NCBI GenBank assembly: GCA_964558395.1
Contig: CAZLDS010000008.1
Span: 1 to 64,000 of the forward strand
DNA length: 64,000 bases
Direction: 5' to 3'
From: CSP1-5 sp964558395
Lineage (GTDB): Bacteria; Methylomirabilota; Methylomirabilia; Methylomirabilales; CSP1-5
Program-made: the position numbers and the translations under genes
The notes under the pieces: generated by a model
Databases searched by the model: none
Told to the model about the DNA's origin: nothing
Seen by the model: only the letters and a program-made list of their open reading frames with translations
Shown: positions 32,134 to 40,088 of the stretch, piece after piece
Layout of the letters: each line of letters opens with the position of its first letter
Position numbering within the stretch: the stretch's first letter is position 1

Positions 32134-32790
32134 TTATCGCCTTCTCGTCACGCCCACTTTCGCGCAGTACTGCTCCAGGGGGCACCGGCTGCAGAGCGGG
32201 GAGATCGGTTTGCAGACGTTTTGGCCGAAACTCACCAACAAGTCGTTGAACACCATCCAGTGTCGCCTCGGCAGCGCGCGTCGAAGGGCCTGTTCGGTTT
32301 CTTCCGGGTTCCGGGTTTTCACATATCCCCACCGGTTCGAGATTCGATGGACATGGGTGTCCACACAGATCCCGGGCTTGCCGTAGCCAATCGAGACGAC
32401 GAGATTCGCCGTCTTCCTGCCGACGCCTTTTAACTTCAAGAGCTCATCCAGATCGTCCGGAACCTGGCCCCCGTACCGGTCGATGAGCGTTCGGCAGACC
32501 CCCCGGATCACCTTGGCCTTCGTGCGGTAAAAGCCCACCGGAAAAATCAGTCGTGCGATCGTTTTCTCGCGCAGCTTGAGGATACCTGCCGGAGTGTGCG
32601 CACGGGCGAAGAGGCGGGCAGAGGCTTGACCGGTGACCTCGTCCTTGGTCCGGAGGCTCAGGAGACACGAAATGAGAATCCGAAAGGGATCCTGCGAATC
32701 CTCGGCCACCTGTCCGACCGCGGTAGGATCCCAGCGCCTCACTTCTCGTTTCAGGGTGCGAACAATTGCGTGAATATCGGTGGCTTTCAT
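32134..32790 (-). CDS. nth: Endonuclease III
   Basis: DNA glycosylase/AP lyase that removes oxidised pyrimidines. The 218-aa product has the helix-hairpin-helix LLKLKGVGRKTANLVV with the catalytic Lys, the following GKPGICVDTHVHRISNRWG (catalytic Asp), and the C-terminal iron-sulfur site CKPISPLCSRCPLEQYC (C-x7-C-x2-C-x5-C, one residue longer in the first gap than the usual C-x6-C). The ATG at 32790 fits the family N-terminus; the frame upstream is Pro/Arg-rich and not homologous-looking. Located between the peptidase and the exporter operon on the same strand. Confidence 0.93.
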   Translation of the reverse strand: MKATDIHAIVRTLKREVRRWDPTAVGQVAEDSQDPFRILISCLLSLRTKDEVTGQASARLFARAHTPAGILKLREKTIARLIFPVGFYRTKAKVIRGVCRTLIDRYGGQVPDDLDELLKLKGVGRKTANLVVSIGYGKPGICVDTHVHRISNRWGYVKTRNPEETEQALRRALPRRHWMVFNDLLVSFGQNVCKPISPLCSRCPLEQYCAKVGVTRRR

Positions 32791-32932
32791 CGCCGCTGCA
32801 CTCGGATGGCGTTCATCATAGCCGACCTGAGGGGAGCCGACAACGCCTTTACGGAACCTCCGGTGGGGGAAGGGTGGCGCCCTTTCGCCTGTAGAGGGTA
32901 GAGCCGGAGGCGGGCCGGGAGAATCGATAGCC

Positions 32933-34075
32933 CTAATCAAGGGATTTGTGGAACCGCAATATGCTCAGCATCAGCATGCCGACACTGAGCATCGCCATGG
33001 CCAGCATCTGGGGCCACAGCACCTCCAGGCCTACACCCTTCAGGTACACGCTTCGCAGCACCACCAGGAAGTATCGCAGCGGGTCCAAGTAAGTAAGCCA
33101 CTGAAGTGCCTCGGGCATGCTGCTAATGGGAAACCCGAAACCCGAAAACGTAATGGCCGGCATAATAAAGAAGAACCCCGACACCATCGCCTGTTGCTGG
33201 GTCGCCGAGATCGTAGAAATGAACAACCCCACGCCCAGCATGCACAGGAGGAAGAGGACCGTCCCCAACAGCAGGACCCAGACCCCGCCGCGAAAGGGAA
33301 TAGCAAACCAAAAGGTGCCCACGAGCGCAACCAGAGCCACATCGGCGAGTCCAATGAGAAAGAAGGGGAGTGTTTTCCCCAGAATGAACTCCGGCCGCCT
33401 AATCGGAGAGACCATAATCTGTTCGAGCGTCCCGATTTCGCGTTCCCGAACGATGGCGAAAGCGGTCAGTGTCACTACAATCACCAGCGTGAGACTGCCG
33501 ATGACTCCCGGCACAAAGAACCAGCGACTACGCAGGTCAGTGTTAAACCATGGCCGACGGTCAACCTCGATGCTGGGCATCTCGGCCGCCAACAGTGGTC
33601 TGGTGCGTTGGAGACGGTCGCTCTGAAACTCGCGGGCGAAGCGCTCCGCGATCTGATTCAAGTAGCCGAGGGCAATCAGAGCGGTGTTGGAGTTTGTGGC
33701 GTCCACGATGACCTGCAACGGCGCGGATTCATCTTTACGCAGACGCCGTGCGAAGCCAGGATGGATGTGAAGGGCCAGCGTCACTTGATCGCGGTCAATC
33801 AGCTCGGCGATCTGTCGGTAATCGGACAAGCGATTACGGACATCAAAATAGGGGCTGCCGCTGAAGCGGGAGACGAGTTCTCGACTCTCTTGGCTGTTGT
33901 CGAGGTCAAGAACGGCGATGGGGACATGGTGAATCTCATAGGTGGCAGCGTATCCATAGACCAACATCTGCACGATTGGCGGCACAATGAGAACAAAGCG
34001 AGTCCGGTTGTCGCGGAACACTTGGATGAATTCCTTGATCAGCATCTGTTTGAGCCGGGCCAGCATCGGACTCAC
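32933..34075 (-). CDS. ABC-2 type exporter permease (YbhR/YhhJ-like)
   Basis: A 380-aa permease, last gene of the TetR-controlled exporter operon. TM1 lies near residue 20-40 (RFVLIVPPIVQMLVYGYAATYE), then a large periplasmic loop (about 45-175), and five TM segments in the C-terminal half. The ABC-2 signature region REREIGTLEQIMVSPIRRPEFILGK is present, as is PLRYFLVVLRSVYLKGVG near the end. It pairs with the homologous permease just upstream (3 bases apart) to form a heterodimer. Known relatives (YbhFSR) export cationic drugs or ions; the substrate here is unknown. Confidence 0.9.
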   Translation of the reverse strand: MSPMLARLKQMLIKEFIQVFRDNRTRFVLIVPPIVQMLVYGYAATYEIHHVPIAVLDLDNSQESRELVSRFSGSPYFDVRNRLSDYRQIAELIDRDQVTLALHIHPGFARRLRKDESAPLQVIVDATNSNTALIALGYLNQIAERFAREFQSDRLQRTRPLLAAEMPSIEVDRRPWFNTDLRSRWFFVPGVIGSLTLVIVVTLTAFAIVREREIGTLEQIMVSPIRRPEFILGKTLPFFLIGLADVALVALVGTFWFAIPFRGGVWVLLLGTVLFLLCMLGVGLFISTISATQQQAMVSGFFFIMPAITFSGFGFPISSMPEALQWLTYLDPLRYFLVVLRSVYLKGVGLEVLWPQMLAMAMLSVGMLMLSILRFHKSLD

Positions 34076-34078
34076 TCC

Positions 34079-35212
34079 TCAGCCCAGTTTCTTCTGGAAG
34101 GCGCGGATGGCGAGACCGCCAATAATACAGGCGAAGGCAGCCAGCGCCACCAGCTCTTCGGCCAAAAGGGCAATGGGGGTTCCCTTTAGAAACACACTCT
34201 TGAGGAGGGAAACGTAGTACCGAGCCGGAATGATGTAGGTCACGACCTGAATGACGACCGGCATCTGATCAATGGAAAATAGAAACCCAGACAGCAAAAA
34301 GGCAGGGAGAAATGTCGCGACAAGCGCAAACTGGCTGGCAGCGAGTTGGGTTTTGGTGATGACTGAGATGACGTATCCAATCCCCAGCACGACAACCAGG
34401 AAGAGGGCAGAGCTAACGAACAACGTACTCAGATGTCCACGGAACGGAACCTCAAACCACCCGATTGCCAGGATGGCACAGAGGGCGACGTCACCCATTC
34501 CGATGGCGAAGTACGGAAGCAGCTTCCCAAGCATCACCTCCGATGGCGTCACCGGTGTGGAGACGAGCTGCTCCATCGTGCCCCGCTCCCATTCCCGAGC
34601 AATCGTGAGAGAGGTGAGAAAAGTTCCGATGACCGCCATCACGATGGCCACGACCCCGGGGACGATAAAGGCCTTGCTCTCGAGGTTCTCGTTGAACCAC
34701 GTGCGGGCATCAACCCTCAGTCGTCCCTGCGCCTCACCTTCTCCGTGGCGGCGGAGCCACTCGAGCCGAACCTCTTCCGAATAGCCGGCCACCACCGCTT
34801 CGGTGTAGCTGAAGATGACATTCGCGGTGTTGTCGTCTGTGGCATCCACCAGCCCCTGCACACTCACCACACCGCCCGCGTTCAACTGCTGGGAGAAGTC
34901 GTGTGGCACCACGACACCGAGCCGACATCTGCCGGCATCAATGGCCCCGACCAAGGTGGGATAGTCGTCCACTGCGTGAATGACGTCGAAGTACTCCGAC
35001 GCCTGGAAGCGCTTGAGGAGATCCTGACTTTCCTGGCTGTCTTCCCGATCGAAGACGCATACCGGTGTGTGCTTTATATCCAGGCTGACGCCGTATCCAA
35101 AGAGCATCATCAGCAGGATGGGCATGGCGATGACAATAATCAAGCTGCGGCTATCGCGGCGTATCTGAATGATTTCCTTCCGAGCTATGGCGGCCAATCG
35201 ATACCAGCGCAT
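34079..35212 (-). CDS. ABC-2 type exporter permease (YbhS-like)
   Basis: A 377-aa paralogue of the next permease, with the same plan: TM1 (RSLIIVIAMPILLMMLFGYGVSLD), a periplasmic loop carrying VSVQGLVDATDDNTANVIFSY, and a C-terminal membrane half with WERGTMEQLVSTPVTPSEVMLGKLLPY and PARYYVSLLKSVFLKGTP. The N-terminal amphipathic helix (RLAAIARKEIIQIRRDSR) is typical of ABC-2 exporters. It lies 8 bases after the second ATPase gene. Together with the neighbouring permease it should form the membrane channel of a drug or lipid exporter. Confidence 0.9.
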   Translation of the reverse strand: MRWYRLAAIARKEIIQIRRDSRSLIIVIAMPILLMMLFGYGVSLDIKHTPVCVFDREDSQESQDLLKRFQASEYFDVIHAVDDYPTLVGAIDAGRCRLGVVVPHDFSQQLNAGGVVSVQGLVDATDDNTANVIFSYTEAVVAGYSEEVRLEWLRRHGEGEAQGRLRVDARTWFNENLESKAFIVPGVVAIVMAVIGTFLTSLTIAREWERGTMEQLVSTPVTPSEVMLGKLLPYFAIGMGDVALCAILAIGWFEVPFRGHLSTLFVSSALFLVVVLGIGYVISVITKTQLAASQFALVATFLPAFLLSGFLFSIDQMPVVIQVVTYIIPARYYVSLLKSVFLKGTPIALLAEELVALAAFACIIGGLAIRAFQKKLG

Positions 35213-35220
35213 GAGTATGA

Positions 35221-36171
35221 CTACTCCTGTCCGGAAGCGTCACGGTCCGTGGTGAGGGATACGAAGACGTCCTCCAGGGTCGGACGGATCATCTCCATTC
35301 TCGTGACGATAATGCCGCGGTCAGACAAATAGCCCCGCAGCCGTGGGATGATCGGGACTGCCTCCGGCACCACCAGATGTAGGGCGTTCCCGAAGACAGC
35401 GGCATCCAAGACGCCGGGAACCGTTTGCAGGACGTCCAAGGCTCGCCCTAGTGGGTCGCATTCCACCACCACCAACTCGCCCTTCATCGCTCGCTGCTTC
35501 AGATCGGTCGGCGTCCCCAGGACCACGATCTGCCCCCGGTAGATCAATGCCAGCCGATTGCAGTATTCGGCTTCGTCCATGTAATGCGTGGTAACGAAAA
35601 CGGTCACCCCCTCGCCTGCCAACTGCTGAATGAGATCCCAAAACTGGCGGCGGGAAATCGGGTCCACGCCTGACGTGGGCTCATCGAGGAAGAGGACCGG
35701 CGGACGATGCAGTACGGCGCACCCCAGCGCCAGCCGTTGCTTCCACCCACCGGCCAACGTTCCAGTCATGGCCGATTCGCGGCCGCGCAGGCCCGCCATT
35801 TCCAAGGCCCATCCGATGCGCTCGGACACCACATTGACCGGCACGTTATAGAGCCCACCAAAAAGACGAAGGTTCTCGATGACTCGCAAGTCGTTGTAGA
35901 GGGAAAACTTCTGTGACATGTAGCCGATGTGCTCGCGTACCGCGTCCGCGTCGCGGCTAACGTCAAAGCCAGCCACAAGCGCCTTGCCCGCCGTAGGCCG
36001 AAGTAATCCGCATAACATGCGGATGGTGGTCGATTTGCCGGCTCCATTCGGCCCCAGGAAACCGAATATCTCACCACGGCCGGCTTCGAAGCTGATGTGG
36101 TCGACAGCGGTAAACTCCCTAAACTTTTTCACGAGGTCTTCCACCACCACGGAACGGGTGTCGTCGGTCAT
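35221..36171 (-). CDS. ABC-2 exporter ATPase (C-terminal half of YbhF-like)
   Basis: A 316-aa ATPase: VEDLVKKFREFTAVDHISFEAGRGEIFGFLGPNGAGKST (read in pieces; Walker A GPNGAGKS at about residue 40), Q-loop GYMSQKFSLY, signature LAGGWKQRLALG in place of LSGGxxQ, Walker B VLFLDEPTSGVDP, H-loop VTTHYMDEA. The LAGGWKQR variant and the MSQKFSLYNDL text are those of the second ATPase domain of E. coli YbhF. It overlaps the preceding ATPase gene by ATGA, so here the double ATPase of YbhF is split in two genes. Confidence 0.92.
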   Translation of the reverse strand: MTDDTRSVVVEDLVKKFREFTAVDHISFEAGRGEIFGFLGPNGAGKSTTIRMLCGLLRPTAGKALVAGFDVSRDADAVREHIGYMSQKFSLYNDLRVIENLRLFGGLYNVPVNVVSERIGWALEMAGLRGRESAMTGTLAGGWKQRLALGCAVLHRPPVLFLDEPTSGVDPISRRQFWDLIQQLAGEGVTVFVTTHYMDEAEYCNRLALIYRGQIVVLGTPTDLKQRAMKGELVVVECDPLGRALDVLQTVPGVLDAAVFGNALHLVVPEAVPIIPRLRGYLSDRGIIVTRMEMIRPTLEDVFVSLTTDRDASGQE

Positions 36172-37115
36172 GGCCTCCTCCCGTCTTCGACCTCTTGGAC
36201 GGCAGACACGAACAGGTCCTCGATTGTCGGCGTGACCGGAACAATTTCATCATACGGGAGGCCCATGGTCGCGAGGTGGGCCTGCAGCTCGGGGATGCGA
36301 CGCTCAGCATCGTCGACGACGATGTGCACGCCATCACCCACCAGCACCTGGCTTGATACGCCTTGGACGCCCTGCAGCGCCGCGGGCAGCCGGCGCGGCT
36401 CGGCTGAAACTATGGCAACCACGGCCCCGGGCAGGCGTGCCTTCAGCTGGGCGGGCGCATCACAGAAGAGCAGGCAACCCTGATGGAGCAAGGCCACGCG
36501 GTGACAGCGCTCGGCTTCGTCGAGGTAAGCAGTCGAGGTCAGGATGGCGACACCTTTTGCCGCCAAGTCGTACAGGATGCGCCAGAAATCACGCCGCGAA
36601 ACGGGATCGACACCCGTGGTCGGCTCGTCGAGCAGGAGAACCTTCGGTGTGTGAATCAGGGCACAGACGAGACCCAGTTTCTGTTTCATCCCGCCCGATA
36701 GCTTCCCCGCCAAGCGATGTCGGAATTCGCGCAGTCCAGCCACGGCCAGCAACTGGGCTTCACGTTCTTCACGTTTGGCACGAGAGACGCCAAACAGGTC
36801 CGCGTAGAAACGGATGTTCTCATCCACCGTCAGGTCTTCATAGAGACCGAATCGCTGCGGCATGTAGCTGATATAGTTCTTGGCACTTTCCGGGTCGCAC
36901 ACGATGTCGCAGCCGGCGACCGTGGCCGAACCCTCGTCAGGCGCCAGCACGCCGGCAAGCATGCGCAGGGTCGTGGTCTTGCCGGCACCGTCCGGTCCCA
37001 CGAGGCCAAAGATCTCACCCGCATCTGCGGTGAAGCTCAGGTGATCCACTGCCACGAGGCCCGGGAAGTGCTTGGTAATTTCCGTAACAGCAACTGCGGG
37101 ACTCCGTTCACTCAT
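36168..37115 (-). CDS. ABC-2 exporter ATPase (N-terminal half of YbhF-like)
   Basis: A 315-aa ATPase with VTEITKHFPGLVAVDHLSF, Walker A GPDGAGKT, Q-loop YMPQRFGLYEDL, signature LSGGMKQKLGL, Walker B VLLLDEPTTGVDP and a degenerate H-loop (TSTAYLDEA, where the usual His is Ala/Tyr). The latter suggests that this half may be the non-hydrolysing site of an asymmetric pair. The first codons overlap the end of the HlyD gene by 8 bases, so the operon is tightly coupled. The VGPDGAGKTT sequence is characteristic of the first YbhF domain. Confidence 0.92.
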   Translation of the reverse strand: MSERSPAVAVTEITKHFPGLVAVDHLSFTADAGEIFGLVGPDGAGKTTTLRMLAGVLAPDEGSATVAGCDIVCDPESAKNYISYMPQRFGLYEDLTVDENIRFYADLFGVSRAKREEREAQLLAVAGLREFRHRLAGKLSGGMKQKLGLVCALIHTPKVLLLDEPTTGVDPVSRRDFWRILYDLAAKGVAILTSTAYLDEAERCHRVALLHQGCLLFCDAPAQLKARLPGAVVAIVSAEPRRLPAALQGVQGVSSQVLVGDGVHIVVDDAERRIPELQAHLATMGLPYDEIVPVTPTIEDLFVSAVQEVEDGRRP

Positions 37116-38124
37116 GCGTGCTCGCTTTGGTCAACTCAATGGTGGCGTCGGCTGGCATGCCCGGCTTTAGCTCGTGGTTGGGGTTTTCTATATCAATCTT
37201 GATTCGATAAACCAGGGTCACGCGCTCTGCCTGCGTTTGAACGCTCTTGGGTGTAAATTCGGCTTTAGACGCAATGAACGAGACGCGACCAGGGTAGCCC
37301 TTGCCGGGGTAGGTATCCGTACGGATGGTAGCGGACTGGCCCCAGCGGACCCGCCCTAAATCGGTTTCGCTGATATAGGCGCGCAGCCAGATGTGGTCGA
37401 GGTCGGCGAGGGTAACGACCGGAGTGCCCGGGGCCACTACCTCCCCGAGTTCAGCCTGCCGCACGAGGATCACCCCGGCTTTCGGCGCGCGGAGTTCGGT
37501 ATAGTCGAGCTGGATTCGAGAGAGCCGCAATTTTTCGTGGGCCTGTTGGACATTGGCACGCGAAATGGCAATATCTTCTTTACGTGTCCCCTCCACCGCC
37601 TCATCGTATTGTTCCTTGGCGCGCTGCTCGACGGCCCGAGCGCGCTTCAGATCCGTTTCCGCGAGGTCTCGCGTATTCTTTGCTATAGCGCCTTCTGCGT
37701 AAAGGTCTTTGGCACGCTCGTAATCGAGCTTCTTCTGTTTGAGGTCCGCCTGCGCATCGAGCAACGTTTGCTCTGCCGCCTCAATCTGCTGACGCCGGGT
37801 GCCAGCCAGAGCCAAGGCCAATTCGGCCTCACTCTTACGCAGCGCGGCCTCATCAACCGCCACTTGCTGGCGGAGGTCGTCGCCTTCCAGCCGTGCGATC
37901 ACGGTCCCTTGCTCGACCCATTGTCCCTCCTGCACGGGCATCTCCGCGATGAGTCCCTGGACTTTGAAGCTCAACAGGCTTTCGTGCGCTTCGATGTTCC
38001 CCGAGACGATCAGGCCATCACTTCGAAGCTGCCCTCTCAAGAGCGGTGTGATTACGTAAGAACCCGCCACGACGACGGCTACGAGCAGAACAAAGAGCGG
38101 AATGCGTTGCTTCATTTGCTTCAT
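37108..38124 (-). CDS. HlyD/YbhG-type membrane fusion protein
   Basis: A 338-aa periplasmic adaptor. The N-terminal anchor (IPLFVLLVAVVVAGSYVIT) is followed by the biotinyl-lipoyl-like motif VSGNIEAHESLLSFKVQGLIAEM, a long coiled coil (about residues 85-200: ALRKSEAELALALAGTRRQQIEAAEQ and onward), and the beta-barrel domain ELRAPKAGVILVRQAELGEVV. It resembles E. coli YbhG, the partner of YbhFSR, which bridges the inner-membrane exporter to an outer-membrane channel. The start is uncertain: ATG 38124 or a TTG 12 bases earlier; neither has a clear ribosome site. Confidence 0.9.
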   Translation of the reverse strand: MKQMKQRIPLFVLLVAVVVAGSYVITPLLRGQLRSDGLIVSGNIEAHESLLSFKVQGLIAEMPVQEGQWVEQGTVIARLEGDDLRQQVAVDEAALRKSEAELALALAGTRRQQIEAAEQTLLDAQADLKQKKLDYERAKDLYAEGAIAKNTRDLAETDLKRARAVEQRAKEQYDEAVEGTRKEDIAISRANVQQAHEKLRLSRIQLDYTELRAPKAGVILVRQAELGEVVAPGTPVVTLADLDHIWLRAYISETDLGRVRWGQSATIRTDTYPGKGYPGRVSFIASKAEFTPKSVQTQAERVTLVYRIKIDIENPNHELKPGMPADATIELTKASTHE

Positions 38125-38183
38125 TGAAATAGCCAACGATGCGACAGCGGAAATGGCCGAATGAACAGCTGACTTGAGTAGTG

Positions 38184-38831
38184 TTACCTGGCCCCTCTCC
38201 GTGAGGATATCCCGGACCAGAAAAGGTCAAAGGTGGGCTCCAGCCAACCCATAAGCTGCGATGGCGGGTGGATCACCCAGAGCAGAAAGGCCCCGAAGAG
38301 TGTTTGTTGGAAGATCCGCGCCATGTCAGCCGCCTTAATATCTTTGCGAATTTCACCTCGGCGCTGCCCGTAGTCTATTAATTTCGTCAACCGCCGCCGA
38401 CCGCGCGCGAGGTTTCGACGGAAGAGCTGGCGCACCGGCTCGCTGGAAAGATTAGCCAAGAGCAAGCTGCGCAAGAGAGCTTGGCTGCGCCCTGGCTCCT
38501 CGGCCAGCGAATAGGTCAGACGCCGGAGTGTCTCTTTCACCGGGCCTTGGCTGGCGTGGGCCTCTGCCACTGCCGCCTCTACTTTCGCGACCTGCATTTG
38601 CCCGAACCCGCCCAAGACATGCTCCTTGGTGGGGAAGTAGTTAAAAAAGGTACCCTTGCCGACATCGGCGGCCTCCGTGATCTGCTCGATGGTGGTGTCG
38701 AAAAAGCCTTGTCGGGCAAAGAGGTCGAGCGCAGCCCGGAGGATGCGCGCGCGGAGTTCAGCCTTACGGCGGGCGCGGCGGCCAAGCGCTTGTGTCAGCG
38801 GTGTGTCCTGGGACAGGGACGCAATGCCCAT
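38184..38831 (-). CDS. TetR-family regulator
   Basis: A 215-aa repressor. The N-terminal DNA-binding helices are clear: RARILRAALDLFARQGFFDTTIEQITEAADVGKGTFFNYFPTKEHVL in pieces, covering residues about 25-70. The ligand-binding C-terminal domain is family-variable. It is the first gene of the exporter operon on the - strand, 59 bases before the HlyD gene. A strong promoter with a TGAC-N5-GTCA palindrome over its -10 lies directly upstream, so autorepression and control of the exporter are likely. I prefer ATG 38831 (GGGGAAGTGAAG upstream) to ATG 38864, which falls at the expected transcription start. Confidence 0.9.
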   Translation of the reverse strand: MGIASLSQDTPLTQALGRRARRKAELRARILRAALDLFARQGFFDTTIEQITEAADVGKGTFFNYFPTKEHVLGGFGQMQVAKVEAAVAEAHASQGPVKETLRRLTYSLAEEPGRSQALLRSLLLANLSSEPVRQLFRRNLARGRRRLTKLIDYGQRRGEIRKDIKAADMARIFQQTLFGAFLLWVIHPPSQLMGWLEPTFDLFWSGISSRRGAR

Positions 38832-38867
38832 CTTCACTTCCCCAAATATTTGACCACAACTCATACA

Positions 38868-38897
38868 TGACTATAGGTCACATTGTGTATTTGTCAA
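38868..38897 (-). promoter_or_regulatory. Promoter and candidate operator of the TetR-exporter operon
   Basis: On the - strand: TTGACA (38897-38892), 16-base spacer, TATAGT (38875-38870). TGAC-TATAG-GTCA (38868-38880) is an interrupted palindrome covering the -10, suited to a TetR dimer. Confidence 0.6.
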
Positions 38898-38960
38898 CCA
38901 GAAATTTTGGCAGCAGCGACCCGCCTTGCCTCTCCAAACGGTTACTTCCTGGAGATGTCA

Positions 38961-38989
38961 TTGGCAGACCAGGTGATGAGGAGTATAAT
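38961..38989 (+). promoter_or_regulatory. Sigma70 promoter of the amidohydrolase gene
   Basis: TTGGCA (38961-38966), 17-base spacer, perfect TATAAT (38984-38989), 27 bases before the ATG at 39016. Confidence 0.7.
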
Positions 38990-39015
38990 GACTCCGCCTT
39001 TCCACGGAGGATGCG

Positions 39016-39945
39016 ATGCAAACGCCATTCGGCGAGATCCCCGTCATCGACGCGCACGTGCATTTTTTCTCGGACCGCTTTTTCCGGACGTTGGCAGCGG
39101 AACTGCGTGAATCCCCGACCGAAATCGCCGTCTACCCGACTCTGCGAATGCATCTGCCTTGGGAGTTCCCGGATGCTGATCCGGCCCGCCTTGGCGAGCG
39201 CTGGGTGGCCGAGATGGACCGCCACGGGATCGGCCGCATGGCCTTGTTCGCCAGCGTGCCGGGTGATGAACGCTCCGTTGCTGCCGCCGCCCAGGCCTTC
39301 CTCGACCGCATTATCCCCTATTTCATGCTCAATCCGAGCGCCGATGACGCGACGGGCCGCACAAAACGTGCCTTTGCCGAACTCGGGATGAAGGGGCTCT
39401 GTCTCTTCCCAGCCATGCACCGCTTCCACGTCTGGGAGGCACGCCTCCACCCAATCTACGAGACCGTCGCCGCGCACCACGGCATCGTCTTTGTCCACTG
39501 CGGTCACCTGAAAATCCGCATCCGAGACAAGCTGGGCCTCCCCAGTCGGTTCGAGATGCGCTTCGCCAATCCGGTAGATCTCCATGGCGTGGCCAAAGCC
39601 TTCCCAAACCTTCCCTTTGTCATCCCACACTTCGGGTGTGGGTACTTCCGTGAGCTTCTCCTTGTCGCTGACCAGTGCGCCAACGTCTACACGGATACTT
39701 CAAGCTCCAACGACTGGGTCCGCTTGATGCCCTACCCGCTCGACCTTTCCACCCTCTTCGCCAACGCCCTTCAAGTCTTGGGACCGGAACGGATTCTCTT
39801 TGGAACCGACTCCAGTTTCTTTCCCCGGGGCTGGCGGAAGGATATCTTCGACGCCCAGATAGCAGCACTCCAGGCGCTCCACGTTCCCCCATCCCAGGTT
39901 GCCCAGATCCTTGGAGGGAATATTGCCCGCCTTGTGGGGCGATAA
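39016..39945 (+). CDS. Amidohydrolase-2 family TIM-barrel protein
   Basis: A 309-aa metal-dependent hydrolase or decarboxylase (PF04909). Metal-site motifs: VIDAHVHFFS (HxH, about residue 13-15), IVFVHCGH (His), FVIPHFGCGYFRELLLVA (His) and FGTDSSFFPRG (Asp). The family includes ACMSD-like decarboxylases and 2-pyrone-4,6-dicarboxylate lactonase relatives, so the substrate is probably an aromatic or cyclic carboxylic acid (inference). It has its own good promoter and stands alone, divergent from the TetR gene. Confidence 0.87.
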   Translation: MQTPFGEIPVIDAHVHFFSDRFFRTLAAELRESPTEIAVYPTLRMHLPWEFPDADPARLGERWVAEMDRHGIGRMALFASVPGDERSVAAAAQAFLDRIIPYFMLNPSADDATGRTKRAFAELGMKGLCLFPAMHRFHVWEARLHPIYETVAAHHGIVFVHCGHLKIRIRDKLGLPSRFEMRFANPVDLHGVAKAFPNLPFVIPHFGCGYFRELLLVADQCANVYTDTSSSNDWVRLMPYPLDLSTLFANALQVLGPERILFGTDSSFFPRGWRKDIFDAQIAALQALHVPPSQVAQILGGNIARLVGR

Positions 39946-40088
39946 TTACCCGTCACCCTCCCCAGCGGAACCCTCCCCAGTTTTCCCCGCGTGAATTCCA
40001 GCAAATAGCGTACTGACGCGGAGATTCCCCCTTGGTCCGATCCTTGCACCCCCACCCTCAATGCTTACTGCCGTACCCGGAGACAAGG

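Noticed and set aside
32948..34189. 413-aa open frame on the + strand
   Set aside because: Antisense of the ABC-2 permease genes; rich in His/Gln/Asn without any recognisable domain.
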